A stretch of 64,000 nt of DNA from Branchiostoma floridae (GCF_000003815.2 NC_049991.1:10127298-10191297), one strand, 5' to 3'; numbered from the stretch's first letter, positions 33,701 to 44,101 are shown. Program-made: numbers and translations. The notes: generated by a model not told the origin, from the letters alone.

Positions 33701-34015
33701 TGGTAGAACTTTCAGATCAGCAAGGTCATGACAAGCATATTACAGTAAACATTTCTGAAGGACATAAGACGAACTTTGTACAACACTTTCACGATTATTC
33801 CAAGAACCCCCCCCCCCCCACTTCTTATAACCGTAAGCCTGTTGTATGACAAATGTTACTGAACGTTCCTTGTCTATCGGCAGGTGTTCTCGTGTTGCTC
33901 GGGCAAACCCACCTTTCAACATAACGTCATCGACTTCGGTGAAGGTACGGTGGCCGGAGGGGCCACAAGACACAGTGTGCTGAAAAGAGGGTCTTCGTTG
34001 GACACACCGGTGTGA
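27797..34015 (+). CDS. Galanin/allatostatin-A-type neuropeptide GPCR
   Basis: Seven-transmembrane rhodopsin-class receptor. Exons 27797-28363, 30144-30422 and 31299-31457 join in phase 0, followed by one of two terminal exons (32826-32963 giving 380 aa, or 33884-34015 giving 378 aa). N-glycosylation sites NAS and NET lie in the N-terminus. TM1 has GVVGN; TM2 LNLSISD; TM3 ends SIDRYLAIVYP (DRY motif); TM6 has CWLPLQ; TM7 AYSNSSVNPLIYAF (NPxxY). Extracellular cysteines in DVWCKV and KNCLLF or DACDLW provide the usual disulfide. Wording such as LAYSNSSVNP and KRKVTRMIVVIVAVFGLCWLP resembles galanin and allatostatin-A receptors, so a peptide ligand and G-protein coupling are expected. The exact orthologue is not settled. 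The introns are rich in MITEs and one contains the assembly gap. Confidence 0.85.
28558..28712 (+). mobile_element. tRNA-derived SINE, copy 2 (GPCR intron 1)
   Basis: Head with A-box-like CTGGTAGAGCATTCG and B-box-like GAGTTCGATAGCC (28604-28616). The body has CTTGGGAAAGGCACTTTACA and GTGTAAAAATGGGTACCTGA, shared in part with the SINE at 3199-3461. It is too short and divergent to be a working tRNA. Confidence 0.8.
29487..29680. mobile_element. GCCCGG-arm MITE, GPCR intron 1 copy 1
   Basis: Left arm TCACATTTCCAAACCGGGGC; the right arm CGTTTCCGAAAGCTGCCTGG is cut short where the next copy starts. AT-rich core. Confidence 0.65.
29681..29884. mobile_element. GCCCGG-arm MITE, GPCR intron 1 copy 2
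   Basis: Most complete copy: left arm GGTCACATTTCCAAACCGGG, right arm CCCCGGTTTGGAAATGTGAG, about 200 bp overall, with GGCTTAGG/GCCTTAAG at the edges. It abuts copy 1. Confidence 0.75.
29901..30112. mobile_element. GCCCGG-arm MITE, GPCR intron 1 copy 3
   Basis: Arms AAGGTCCCATTTCCGAACC and GTTGGGAATTGGGACCTTGG. It ends about 30 bases before GPCR exon 2, so it lies next to the branch-point and polypyrimidine region. Confidence 0.7.
30638..30930. mobile_element. TTAA-type MITE in GPCR intron 2
   Basis: Arms GGGCTCACACGTGCGTATAT and its diverged inverse (TATACACGCACGTGTAAACCC) lie about 290 bp apart, flanked by TTAA on the left and TTTA on the right. This is a different family from 1765-2008. 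Confidence 0.6.
31073..31200 (-). mobile_element. Retroelement-like fragment with ACCGAAACGTCGGT motif
   Basis: On the minus strand, CAGTATTACCCTGGGGAATG leads to GGGTCACCGAAACGTCGGTG and AATAAAGT. Part of it (GGGTAATACTGACTGGTTCT on plus) recurs at 37291-37310, so it is a dispersed repeat, probably a retroelement 3' end. It lies just upstream of GPCR exon 3. Confidence 0.4.
31503..31904. mobile_element. 50-bp-TIR element spanning assembly gap
   Basis: Inverted arms of 50 bp (31503-31552 and 31855-31904) differ at one position; they start TAATCTCCAAGCAGATTTC. A perfect 8-bp direct repeat CCAATCGG flanks it (31495-31502 and 31905-31912). The 100-N gap (31580-31679) lies inside it, so its true length is unknown. 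The terminal word TCTCCAAGCAG is shared with 3056-3190. The 8-bp duplication suggests a non-autonomous hAT element. Confidence 0.85.
31580..31679. other. Assembly gap (100 N)
   Basis: Exactly 100 N, the conventional size for a gap of unknown length. It lies inside an inverted-repeat transposon in the intron after GPCR exon 3. Confidence 0.98.
32318..32521. mobile_element. GCCCGG-arm MITE, GPCR intron 3 copy 1
   Basis: Left arm AATCCGGGGCCCGGCCGGGT followed by an AGTTTTCAGAAACG block. Right arm GGGCCCCGTTTCCGAAATGG. A second copy follows almost directly. Confidence 0.7.
32522..32714. mobile_element. GCCCGG-arm MITE, GPCR intron 3 copy 2
   Basis: Left arm GGCTTAGGTCACATTTCC and right arm GGCTTGGAAATGTGACCTGA. 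It shares the TCATGCCCATAAATCTTATT core, in inverse orientation, with copy 29681-29884. Confidence 0.7.
32826..32963 (+). CDS. GPCR alternative terminal exon 4a
   Basis: The acceptor TTTTCGTTCAG precedes a phase-0 frame starting VFPCC. It encodes 45 residues ending DLDTEV and a TGA. The CC pair just after TM7 and helix 8 is a likely palmitoylation site. The tail holds several Ser/Thr and basic residues and ends in an acidic stretch with C-terminal valine (possibly PDZ-binding-like). Confidence 0.75.
   Translation: MFPCCFRSRTNKVTPRPLARVPERHSGAENPDNSGTHVTDLDTEV
33110..33310. repeat. Degenerate (TAGTA)n-type simple repeat
   Basis: Repeated TAGTATAG/TAGTGTAG words, with a palindromic portion around TAGTATACTAAACTACTATACTA. 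Confidence 0.8.
33884..34015 (+). CDS. GPCR alternative terminal exon 4b
   Basis: The acceptor TCTATCGGCAG precedes a phase-0 frame starting VFSCC. It encodes 43 residues ending SSLDTPV and a TGA. The first 15 bases match exon 4a except at two positions, while the rest of the tail is unrelated, so duplication and divergence or convergent splice choice is likely. The dicysteine site is preserved. It could also be a relic of an old last exon. Confidence 0.65.
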   Translation: MFSCCSGKPTFQHNVIDFGEGTVAGGATRHSVLKRGSSLDTPV

Positions 34016-35338
34016 GAGACAGTCCGAGAAAACAATATGTATCCATTTCGCCAGGAGGCGCCGCATCACTTGGATGTGCGTTGTAAGAAGGAGGTTCATG
34101 ATCCTAGATACGCATGCGCACCAAATGTGCATAACAATGCCCAGACATGTTTTGTTTATGTGTCAGGTGCGACGTGCGTATGCAGAATTGTGAACCACCT
34201 TATACAAGTGCAGGAGCAGCGCCCCCTGGCGGATAGGGTGATGATATGTGGCTCCTACAAAGAGGCACTTGGTTATTATCGTACAGTAGAATTTATTACA
34301 GGTGAATTATATCTGACCTCACGGGATGTCATTATTATATTCTTGGGTTTGCAGTGTGCTATAATGTCTCACAAATTCCTGTGGGAGGGTAGATGGTTTT
34401 GACGTATTACATATGGGTTTAAATTATCATTCATTTAATCTTTATCAATGCCATCAAATGTTCTTTCGTCATTATCGTTTTTTCCCAACTTTGCCAATAT
34501 TTCAACTGCCCAAAATACAATACGGAACATTGGAGAGATGGTCAGGCGAACGGTACCCGGTTGTCATCTGCCACCGGCTCCGAAAGTGAAGCTGTATCCG
34601 CCGCTGTGCACTTCCGTACCGTAAACTGTCGTTGCCATTTTTAACGCTCAATGCTGTACCGCCGACTGCGGTTGAGGCCATATCGTAAGTTATTTTGGGT
34701 GGCTAAGACGCAAAAATAGTGCATCCACCTTGGGTCGAATCTGGATCCGACATCCTAGTCCTTAAAGTTAAACCCAAATGTTCTTAGTCTGTGTAACGCA
34801 AACTCCGCTATCCGGAGCTTGTAGACTCCTCCCCGCGGCAATGTACGACGGGCCTGAGAAGCGCGATTAAATCAGGCTAAAATGTTCTGAGACACGAAAC
34901 GTCAGGGTATTGGCGGAACGACCCAGTACACTTGAAGTGTACAGCTCTGCGACACAGCATAGGCCGTTTCAAATGGCAACGACAGTTAAAGGGACAGAAA
35001 TTGGCTCCCTTACGATGGTGATTCATGAGACACTAATGTCGATATCAATATTTACCCTGTAATCTCTAATCGTCAGTGTGGTACTACTGGTAATACGTAT
35101 AATGTATGAAATGTAATGTGTGTGATGAAATATCATATTACTTCTCATTTCATTGTGTACTTGTGGTTGCTGTGTCTTGTGTTGTACTCCTTTATCAATA
35201 TTTTCCATATTTTCTTGTAAATTTCGCTCTTTGAAATATGTTTTGCTTCACTACTGACAAGTGGTACCTACCGCGCGTAATCGATTGTATATATATGATA
35301 TAGAAGTTATATCCTATCACCTACTGATTACGTGGAGT
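34016..35338. other. Intergenic, GPCR 3' side
   Basis: The first part is probably the 3' UTR of the exon 4b isoform. No other gene recognised. Confidence 0.4.
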
Positions 35339-35740
35339 ATATTCTTTTCCATGGTTCGTAAGTTGTGGTGAACAAAAACTATTTTCATTTTCCCAGTATA
35401 TCGATACCCTGAGATATCTCTCATGAGTGGAAGAGCCCTGTGCATTCGTGCAGACTATCAGTAGATTCGCCATGTGGCACTGCTGTACAGTAGAATGACG
35501 TGGGAAATATTCTTTTCCATGGTTTGTTACTTGAGGTGAACCAAAATATTTTGATTTTAACAGTTTAGAAATACACTGAGATAACTCTCCTGTGAGAAAA
35601 AAGGTTCCAAAGCTTTTAAGCTACCAGTGTAATGTGAGACGAAAACTTACGTTGAATTCCTGTTTGTAACGTGAGCAACGCCGGGTAACCTGTGCATTTT
35701 TGCAGAGCATCGCTGTGTGGCGCTGCTGTACGGTAGCGTT
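35339..35740. repeat. Diverged direct duplication, about 170/230 bp units
   Basis: Two units begin ATTCTTTTCCATGGTT (35339 and 35509) and end with ...GGC(A/G)CTGCTGTAC(A/G)GTAG. They share TGAGATA(T/A)CTCTC and GTGCATT(C/T)(G/T)TGCAGA in the same order. Part of the second unit (GAAAACTTACGTTGAATTCC) recurs at about 36628. Confidence 0.65.
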
Positions 35741-37400
35741 ATTCATGACAGTCTACACTCATACAGAATGTCACTGCTTTATCCAGAAAAAGGTACTCTA
35801 TGATATATTATGTACATACATTGTAAGGTAACATAGGTTGTGTAGATTTTGTCCAACGTGAAACTATATTAACCTTCGAAAGAACTTGTGTTTATAGCTT
35901 AGGAAATGACACTCATTTTAGTGCTGTTTTAAGTAATATCTACACAAGTATTAAGGCCAATTGTTGCACACCATTGACATCTTTTATAGGTGACTGACGT
36001 GTTGCGTCCACGCGTGCACGTGAACTGTCCATATGTGTCTCTCTGAAAATTAGACCAAATCCATTTACATCTACTGGTAGCTTCAAACGTACCTTCCGCC
36101 CACGTCCACGTGACGCACCCTTTGGCGAACGAATACTGATTATCAGGTCCAAAGAACTTTGAAGCGGTGCTAATCAGCAAATTCAATAAGACCAGCTGCT
36201 GACGTTAGTTGCTGGGGGCATTAATTAACTTCAAAGTGGAGAGAATCGGACATAATTTACCCTTTCGGCTCTTCCCTATAGGTTATCTTCTTTTTATCAA
36301 ATGCCAGGGTACCAAAGAAGTACATTCACACATTTTGTGTCAAAGATAGATGTAATATTCGAGACAAGTATTTAGAAGAAAAGAAAATCATTTTGGTGAG
36401 AAACGGAACACGCTTGCATGTTGCTTTATGACCCACTTTGACACGACTGTGCAACAACCCGTTTCGTTGAAGTGGATGATTATTTTTCTTTCAGAGGGAA
36501 ATGGACATAATTGCCCCATTCTAGAAATAGACAGAGAGGCTAATGATCTATAAGTGCAGTTTGCACCATTGCTGGAGCACCATGTGGTTGGCATACAAAA
36601 TCGTATCTTGCACTTGCTGTGCCGACGAAAACTCACGTTGGATTCCTGTTTGCTTCATGAATGTGTTACTATAACAGACTCCACATGTACAGAATGTCGC
36701 TATGTAACATTAATGTACAGTACGTTGTATGAATACATACTCACCTTGTCACTGTGTTTATATGAAGAGTCAGATTCTTTGAATGTGTCTTGACATTTGA
36801 TGTTTCGTTAGTATATCTGTATAAAATACCTTTTGTTACTAATCTTCGCCAAGGGAGTATGCTTTCCAACTTTGTTATATTGTGATTTAAGGTTCTGATT
36901 TATCATAGAAAATATATACCATTAATCGATGAATGTGTGTTGTGTGTACATGCATAAACGGCGGAGGTATATCATAGATGATACTTATGTTGCAATTTTG
37001 AACTTTACATTGGTATACGATATAAAGCGCTTACCAACAAGCTTTCCATCAGCCCTCTGATCCTTATCAAGTTGACCCAAAGCCTATGTCACACATCCAT
37101 ACCAAAAGTTTGACGTCAGCAAAGGGTCAAAGGTGCTTGTCTGTCGGTATCGGCCCCCGTCTCGGTTGAGGGAAGGTTGGCGGGCTCTGCTGAACTTACA
37201 TTCAAGTATGGATGATACTATTATGCTTTTGCACAGGAAAAAGTATTACCTTCCAGGTTCCAACACTTCCCCTTTTCGGAAGTCATTCTCGGGGTAATAC
37301 TGACTGGTTCTACTTCTCACTGCTAGGTGGCGCTTCAGTGTGAAGAAGGCAGCCCAAACCTGACTAAGATTGTACCCTCCCCCCCCCCCCTCATCACGAT
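35741..37400. other. Intergenic, no gene seen
   Basis: Short random frames only. It contains the second copy of the GAAAACTCACGTTGGATTCC block and one TGACGTCA at 37111-37118. Confidence 0.4.
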
Positions 37401-37409
37401 GCTTCGTGG

Positions 37410-37573
37410 ACATTTTCTGATCCATACAGCTTACTTAATCCTGTCTCTATTATTAAACCGTTCTTCCCTAGAACCATTCCAGAGTGGAAAGCCCTGCCTG
37501 TCACGCAGGCAATTGCTCCCTGCCTGCCTCACCTGGGACCTCCCCGGCCCCCTTCTACTATGCCCGTTGCCCG
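37410..37573 (+). pseudogene. LINE C-terminal remnant
   Basis: The plus frame from 37410 reads ...IIKPFFPRTIPEWKALPV... to TAA at 37571. The FFPRTIPEWxxLP block is the characteristic C-terminal end of many non-LTR reverse transcriptases. Nothing of the upstream polymerase is present, so it is a 5'-truncated copy. It lies between a 12-C run (37379-37390) and a 14-G run (37595-37608). Confidence 0.65.
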
Positions 37574-37612
37574 TTGCGGGTATATTTAAGTGGAGGGGGG
37601 GGGGGGGGTAAC

Positions 37613-39208
37613 TTCAATATAGACATTCTCTTATATGCCAGCATTTGGGGTAGAGCCAGTTAAGTTGGCAGAAAGACTAGAAACTACCAAAGCGTTTAGA
37701 GGTCAAACCTTTTGGCTGTGAAACAAAGAACCGTATTTTACGTACCAATCTGATGAAACCATTCACGTCACGAAAAGTATAATGTAGTGTTAGACAACTA
37801 CTGGCCTATAGGAGTATTCAGCTGCGAGCATCCACTTTTACTCCAATTTTTACTTCAATGAAAAGAGGTTAGCTAGCGGGAAATTGCTCATTACCGGCTA
37901 CAGTATCTCTCCCATTTTTATCTTCTTTCTTCTACTTAAATCAGAAAATGAGTTGAAATGTAGTCTTCTTTATGTAATACAACCCTCAAACCATATGGGA
38001 TCAGTGGAGAAGCTCAGTTGTTAATCAAAACGCATGGTAAAATATCATAATTAACGGTAGTCTCGGGGAAAGGATTCCGTAAAAATGGTTATGTAGTAGA
38101 TAGCTATCTGGCTCGCACGTCAATCGTCGTTGTAACGCAATCTGTCGAATTCTAACTCTTCCTTCTCCGCTGATAATAACATGATGTCAGTGAGAATAAT
38201 GGGTTCCTGTAACCGTTAAATTGTTCTTGTAGCCTTCAAATTGGACGGCATCGGGGCACTGTCCGACTAAGACGGTGTCCGACGTACTAAGAAATTCGAC
38301 TAGATTGGCCGTATCCCACCGGTCAGGAAATCATCTTGATCCGTAGGTTCAACTTGTACACTCCGTGGTTCGTCTAATCAAACGGTGCAGTTTTCCAATT
38401 TCCCCTTTTCTCCCGGGAGTCGAGACATATGGTAAAAGTGAGTCACTTTAGTGCCCCGGCCGGGGAGGAAAATTGGAAAGCTGCAACTTTTGATAAACGG
38501 AAGCACGAACTGTACGCTCGGGTCGGACCTACTGCTCACAATACGTGTCTGCCACGGGGATTATGGCCAATATAGTGGAGATTGTTAAGCCGGGATCCAA
38601 TTCGGAGATGGCGGGCGGTGTTACCGGACATTAGGGTCATCGACCGAGAACGAATAAATCGATTTTAAAGACAGGAAATAACCTGGAATTATTTTACCTG
38701 TGGAATAAATGATGACAGTGTCTCGTTGTTTTGACAGGAAACGGAAAGTTCGTGAGGTTCTGCATGATAAGAACCTTTATTGAATTGTTGGCCTCCACGT
38801 TGGTGACGTCATTACCTTTCCCAAATCTCTCGGCGTCCTTCAACTTGTATTATAAGAGACTCGCTCTGTTACCTCAGTAATTACGGTGAAAGTAACTTTT
38901 CCTTCGACATTTCATATCTGAACTGGCAGACACGGACAGAGGCACGACTTCTACAAGAACATCAATACCGCATTCTAACTTTGCCAACACTAACTTCCTG
39001 GTACCAGTCGCTGACGTCACGAGTCACCTAAGTCACGTGTCCTGGCCAGTTGGTCATTCGAACCTGATGAAGACTGCAGGATGTACAGTGAAGCCTGACG
39101 TATTGTCGTATTGAGGTCACCTGAGTTAGCACCGAATGGCAGCCACTCCTATTGTAAGCTCCTCACAATTCAGCCACTGGCTGCGAAGAGAGAGTAATCG
39201 GCCCACCC
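37613..39208. other. Intergenic with imperfect palindrome
   Basis: No gene seen. At about 38354-38515 an imperfect inverted repeat pairs GTGCAGTTTTCCAATTTCCC with GGAAAATTGGAAAGCTGCAA, extending outward to TTGTACA/TGTAC. It may be an old MITE. Two TGACGTCA sites lie at 38814-38821 and 39012-39019. Confidence 0.45.
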
Positions 39209-39260
39209 AATAACCAATAATTATAACCAATAATTATAACCAATAATTATAACCAATAAC
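39209..39260. repeat. 13-bp tandem repeat
   Basis: AACCAATAATTAT repeated about four times without change. Confidence 0.9.
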
Positions 39261-40234
39261 CTGTTTATTGTGTTGGAGCACAAATTGGCACTTAACTACA
39301 TCATATCCAAGTGAACCGTCTTCCATTTACTAACAGTAGTAGAAGTAGTACTTGGAGTACTCAAATTTCTTCTGCAACTTTAGAGTTGTTAAGAGTTGTG
39401 GGTTAAAGTACAACCTGTAAAGCATAATCAATTCGTGCCGAGAAAATGAAGAAATGGCAACTACACATATATACAGAAAAGACCTTTGTATTGCTGTGAC
39501 ACCGTTGTGACACTGATCTTCCAGGTATCATTTTTCGAAGAGCAAATTTTAGACACGTAGTTGGTATTTGCTGCAGAACTAAAGCCTATTTCTCACATGG
39601 TTTGTGTGAGAGTCAAAGTTGAGTTTGTCCAAAGGTTAGTTCACGTGTGTATATTGATTCCTCACCACTGCTGTCGCACAGGACACAATGGCAAAGACTT
39701 ATGGCTAGTGATAACAGTAATGCTGATATTGACTTCGAGAACTATTCTAAACGTCAAAGTTTTACGCCACTGTTTTATTATTAGTACCTTTTTTATTACA
39801 GGGATTAGGTCCCGTGTGGTCACAAGTTTGGCGGTCGCGGTCGTGTTGGCCAGGTGGTCTTGAAAAGGTCACTTAATGGGGGAAATGTTCGTGGCCGAGA
39901 TAAAGCGGTCGTAATGAACAGGTTGTTGGCTCGAAGAGGTGGTCTCTTGGGCAGGTTTGACAGTATTTTAAAAAAAATAATTTCTAACTTTAAGAGGGCC
40001 GAATATTATATAGCCGTTCTTATCAATGTACTCATAAAATTGATATCAGTTATCAATCGATCTCTGGGTAGCACTATTGATATTGTTTATGATGTCGTAT
40101 AGCAGAAACGTATGACATGTGAAAATAAAGTTGAACGTATGCTATGTAAACTTTGCGTTGTTTTGAGATCGTGACAAATCTTGTCACATAAACGTGATTT
40201 TACTGTCCCTTCCGTGGCGCCCACTGAGTTCGCC
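39261..40234. other. Intergenic, nothing recognised
   Basis: AT-rich sequence without a convincing exon or repeat. Confidence 0.4.
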
Positions 40235-40414
40235 TAGCCTGGGTACCATCCGGAAAGTAGTTCGCACTGGCATTAATATACATCTGTACTATATACAGTC
40301 ACTTCTCGCTCTGACATTTTCCATAAACTATATACAGTCGCTTCCCTGCTGTACCAGGGTAGCAGAAGCGAACATAGGAGCAAACTAAGTACTACCCGGA
40401 TGGTACCCAGGCTA
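40235..40414. mobile_element. TAGCCTGGGTACCATCC palindromic MITE, copy 2
   Basis: Starts TAGCCTGGGTACCATCCGG and ends CCGGATGGTACCCAGGCTA, 180 bp. The middle contains a short internal direct repeat (ACTATATACAGTC twice). Flanking 9-mers agree at about six of nine positions, a decayed duplication. Confidence 0.75.
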
Positions 40415-40827
40415 CTGTCCGCCTGCATTGCGTACTGGGTGCCCCAGCTGAGAACACGGGCCGCTGAATCGCTACATATCCTGCGAATTGACACATAAAT
40501 CGAACCATTTCACCACCTTAACGGTCACAAAAATAGTTCACAGGTACCAAATAGGCCATTCGGTGGTCGCACAAGCTTACATTTACAGCTAGTTACTTTT
40601 GAAGCTAGAATTGTATGTACGTATTTCTACTGATAAAAGAAAGCGTAAACTGAAACATTCAGCCATTTTAATGGTTTCATCGTGAGTTCTTGGAAATGAA
40701 GAGGGTACTTTGACGGTCTGAAAAGCCTGTAGGTACTCTTTTATTGACATTTGATGTGGCAAGTTAATGGCTTTCAGGTTCACCGAAAGTGCAGAGGCCT
40801 TATCCAAGATAATCCACTTACATTAAG

Positions 40828-41690
40828 TTGACCTTGGCTTCATTAATCAATGTCTTGTGCACTCAAGTCAACAACGCACGTTACAACAATACAGTCATAT
40901 CTTCTCATTAATGTTACGTACGAATCTAAATCTTACACTTTCGATGTTTTCCATTAGTTCGCTTCTACGTGTAATCCAACGTTGTATATTTTTCATAAAC
41001 CTGGCTTATCGTAAGTTTATAAACTCTTGTTCTGTTGACGTTGGCTTCGTTAATCATTGTCTTGTGCACTCAAGTCAACAACGCACGTTAGCACAATAAA
41101 TATATTCCCATTCAAATTTAGTCTTCAAACTAATAAAATCTTAGTTTCGATGTATTCCAATTAATTTGCTTCTACGTGTAATCCAACGCTGTATATTTCA
41201 TAAACCTGGCTTATCGTAAGTGTGAATTAATATTCTGTTGACCTTGGCTTCGTTAATCATTGTCATGTGCACTCAAGTCAACAACGTACGTTAGCACAAT
41301 AGATATATTCCCATTCAAATTTAGTCTTCAAAGTAAATCTTAGTTTCGATGTATTCCAATTAATTCATTTCTACGTGCAATCCAACAATGTATATTTCAT
41401 AAACCTTGCTAATCGTAAGTATGAACTAATATTCTGTTCACATTGGCTTCATTAATCAATGTTTTGTGCACTCAAGTCAACAGCGCATGTTAGCTCAATA
41501 GATATATTCTCATTCAAATTAAGTCCTCAAATTAAATCTTAATTTCGATGTATTCCAATTAATTAGTTTCTACGTGTAATCCAACGCTGTATATTTTCTT
41601 CAAACCTGGCTTATCTTAATTGGCTTCGTTAATCATTGTTTGATGCACTTGATAACGTACGTTATACCAACAACTTCCAATTCAAATTTC
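40828..41690. repeat. About 200-bp tandem repeat array, roughly 4.5 units
   Basis: The phrase TTGGCTTC(G/A)TTAATCA recurs at about 40831, 41040, 41244, 41445 and 41621. Each is followed by GTGCACTCAAGTCAACAACG and later TTCTACGTGTAATCCAACG. Units diverge toward the right edge. Confidence 0.85.
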
Positions 41691-41740
41691 ATAAGAAACT
41701 AAATCTCACGACATTTTCCAATTAATCATTGTCTTCTAGT

Positions 41741-42089
41741 TGTACGTGGAGACCGACACCATGTCTTTACCATAAATAAACATGAGGAATGTTCTTGGCA
41801 TATCGTACAGTTACTAACGACGTGCTTTTCTTTCATTACACAATGTGTGTGCAAAAGTGAAAAGGTGGGAGCTTGAGGGCTGTTTGCGTGAAAGGTGGGG
41901 TCTAAAATGACATTTCTACGACGATACCTGATTAGTTAAAAGCAAGGAAATGTAGTAAGCCTACTGGAACATGATAAACAACCCTGCCATTTGTCAACGG
42001 CAAGCCCTTCAGGGTAGGTAAATTAATGATATATAACGTTACACGGAAGATCAGGTTTACACTAAGATAAAAGCCGTTACAATACCTAA
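41741..42089. other. Short non-coding spacer
   Basis: Nothing recognised between the tandem array and the MITE. Confidence 0.4.
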
Positions 42090-42331
42090 GGTGGACTCTC
42101 ACTGCACTTGCGGCACCTGTGCGGCACTGCTGGGCTCGTTTACTTCGGCACTGTTTTGTTATTTTCGTGATTTTTAATAATTTAGATATTGCGTAATTTT
42201 AAAGGTATGACCTAGAAGACAAAAAAATACACAAAACGGAGGAAAATTCGTTCTTTATCTCTGAAATTCGCTGAGTCATCTACGAACCCCGCAGTGCCGC
42301 GCCGGTGCGCCAAGTGCAGTGAGAGTCCACC
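42090..42331. mobile_element. TTAA-flanked MITE, copy 3
   Basis: The 242-bp relative of 1765-2008 has arms GGTGGACTCTCACTGCAC and GTGCAGTGAGAGTCCACC and the internal TTTGTTATTTTC and GTTCTTTATCTCTGAAATTCG blocks. Flanks are CTAA and TTTA, degenerate forms of TTAA. Confidence 0.8.
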
Positions 42332-44101
42332 TTTACGTACGCACTGATGGCCATGTAACGTTAGTAGCATATCTCTCGTAATGTAAACAAACTTAGCACT
42401 TTTGGCAATAGCAAAACGCCTTACTAACGTGCGTCAGAAATATGTATTCTGGATCACTTTCCAAGAAGGACACCTAATAGGTTGAACAGAAGGGATGATC
42501 ACATTTCTGGAGTGGCAAGTCGTGTGGAAACTGAAGCAGGCTTTGCCAAACTTGGAGTCGTGACTTCGTACCAACATTGCTGCTACCAAATACGTGCAAT
42601 GATGTGTGTGGTGTGTGGGCAAAGTATTTTTAGTTTTCATTTATCTTATTTTAGGACCAGGATAATTTTGGACAGGAGCGTTCAAGTACTGGAACTAAGG
42701 TCAACACCCTCAATCTTAAAGATTTCTTCTGGAAGTTTTGGTTATATTTAAGATAACAGGATATTTGTTAGAAGTCAGTAGAAGGTCGATAACATAATAT
42801 AAAAGAGGAAATGTTGGCGGGGATTTAATTTCGCGGTAGAGAATCATTGGCCTGTTCGCGATGGTTTTAATTTCGCGGTTCAAACAAGAGGGTAGGCTAG
42901 TGGAAGACAGAAGAAAAGTAGTTGCGATGGTTTCGAGTTCGCGTTTTGAGTTCATTACGAAAACTGCCTCATACATTCACCATAAAGATCCCCCTTTCTG
43001 GTAATTACTTAATAGCTATCATGTAATTCCAAGATCACAGACTTTCAAATTTAATACTTTGCACGAGATTATGTAATGCTTTTAGCACCAACTTGACATG
43101 TTATTGTTAATCAGAATCAATTTACTGTTTTTAGATTCAATCCATTAGCAAGGAGTTAACTTTGCCGGTATGGTTTACCCTTCCGTCCTGGCGTTATTTC
43201 CTGACCAATGGCGAAGCTCATCGCGCTAAATTGTACCAATCCGATTAACTGTACCGTCTGATTACGTCAGTGGGCATGAGTATCCGGCTGCGTGTTTTGA
43301 AGAGCGGGGAACTGAAAGTTTCTGTCTCTATAAAGCTCGTATTAGTTGTCTAAACTAGCCCAGAGGAGTTGATTCATCACTATTGTATGCCACATATCGG
43401 CTTTGGATTCTAGGGATGAATGGTAGGACTGACGGTTTTGGCTGACGAGACAATTGTCTGTAGTCTAGGACTTCCGCTTATCTTCACAATGATACGCACA
43501 ACTTTGCTTAAATGATTCATAAGCAAATTACACAGCGGTTCATACTTGGCTTCTTCTCGGTTAGCGCGAAAGTCCATGAAAAGACTTTAAACATCACCTG
43601 AATGTCGATCTTAGAAATCCTCTTAAGAGTTTCCAATGAAGCATAAGAACGGCTAGACTTCTAGTGACGTTCGGAACATGAACAAGTATTACTCATAGCT
43701 TATCTCTCCCAAACATCCATCTCCTAAAGTTTCGCACTGGCTTAAACAGTAATTGCAGACACAGCAAACTCAATGGGCCGATGAAGCTTTGCTAAGGTAG
43801 ACGACTATGTCTACCAAATCATTCCCCATCCCTGACTTGGATATTAAATCAACTATTTTTCATTCTATGAATCGTTTTCTTTATGTTAGGAGATCTGTAC
43901 AATTGATTAATTCTGGAGATTGGATGAGATGATGCTGATGATAACGCAATATTGCAGGCGTAGATGAGATAAACTATTATCAGTGATGATATAAAGATGT
44001 CACGATTTCTCATTCAGTTAGGAGAGAATATCTGAATCGCATCAATATTGGGAAGTCATTGCCCCTCATTCAGCTCACACACTTAGGTGTAATTTTATGT
44101 A
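42332..44101. other. Intergenic, possible promoter-like patch
   Basis: The TTAATTTCGCGGT words at 42827-42945 form a short repeat cluster. At 43200-43335 two CCAAT words precede CTATAAAG (43327-43334), but no exon follows that I can recognise. Confidence 0.35.
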
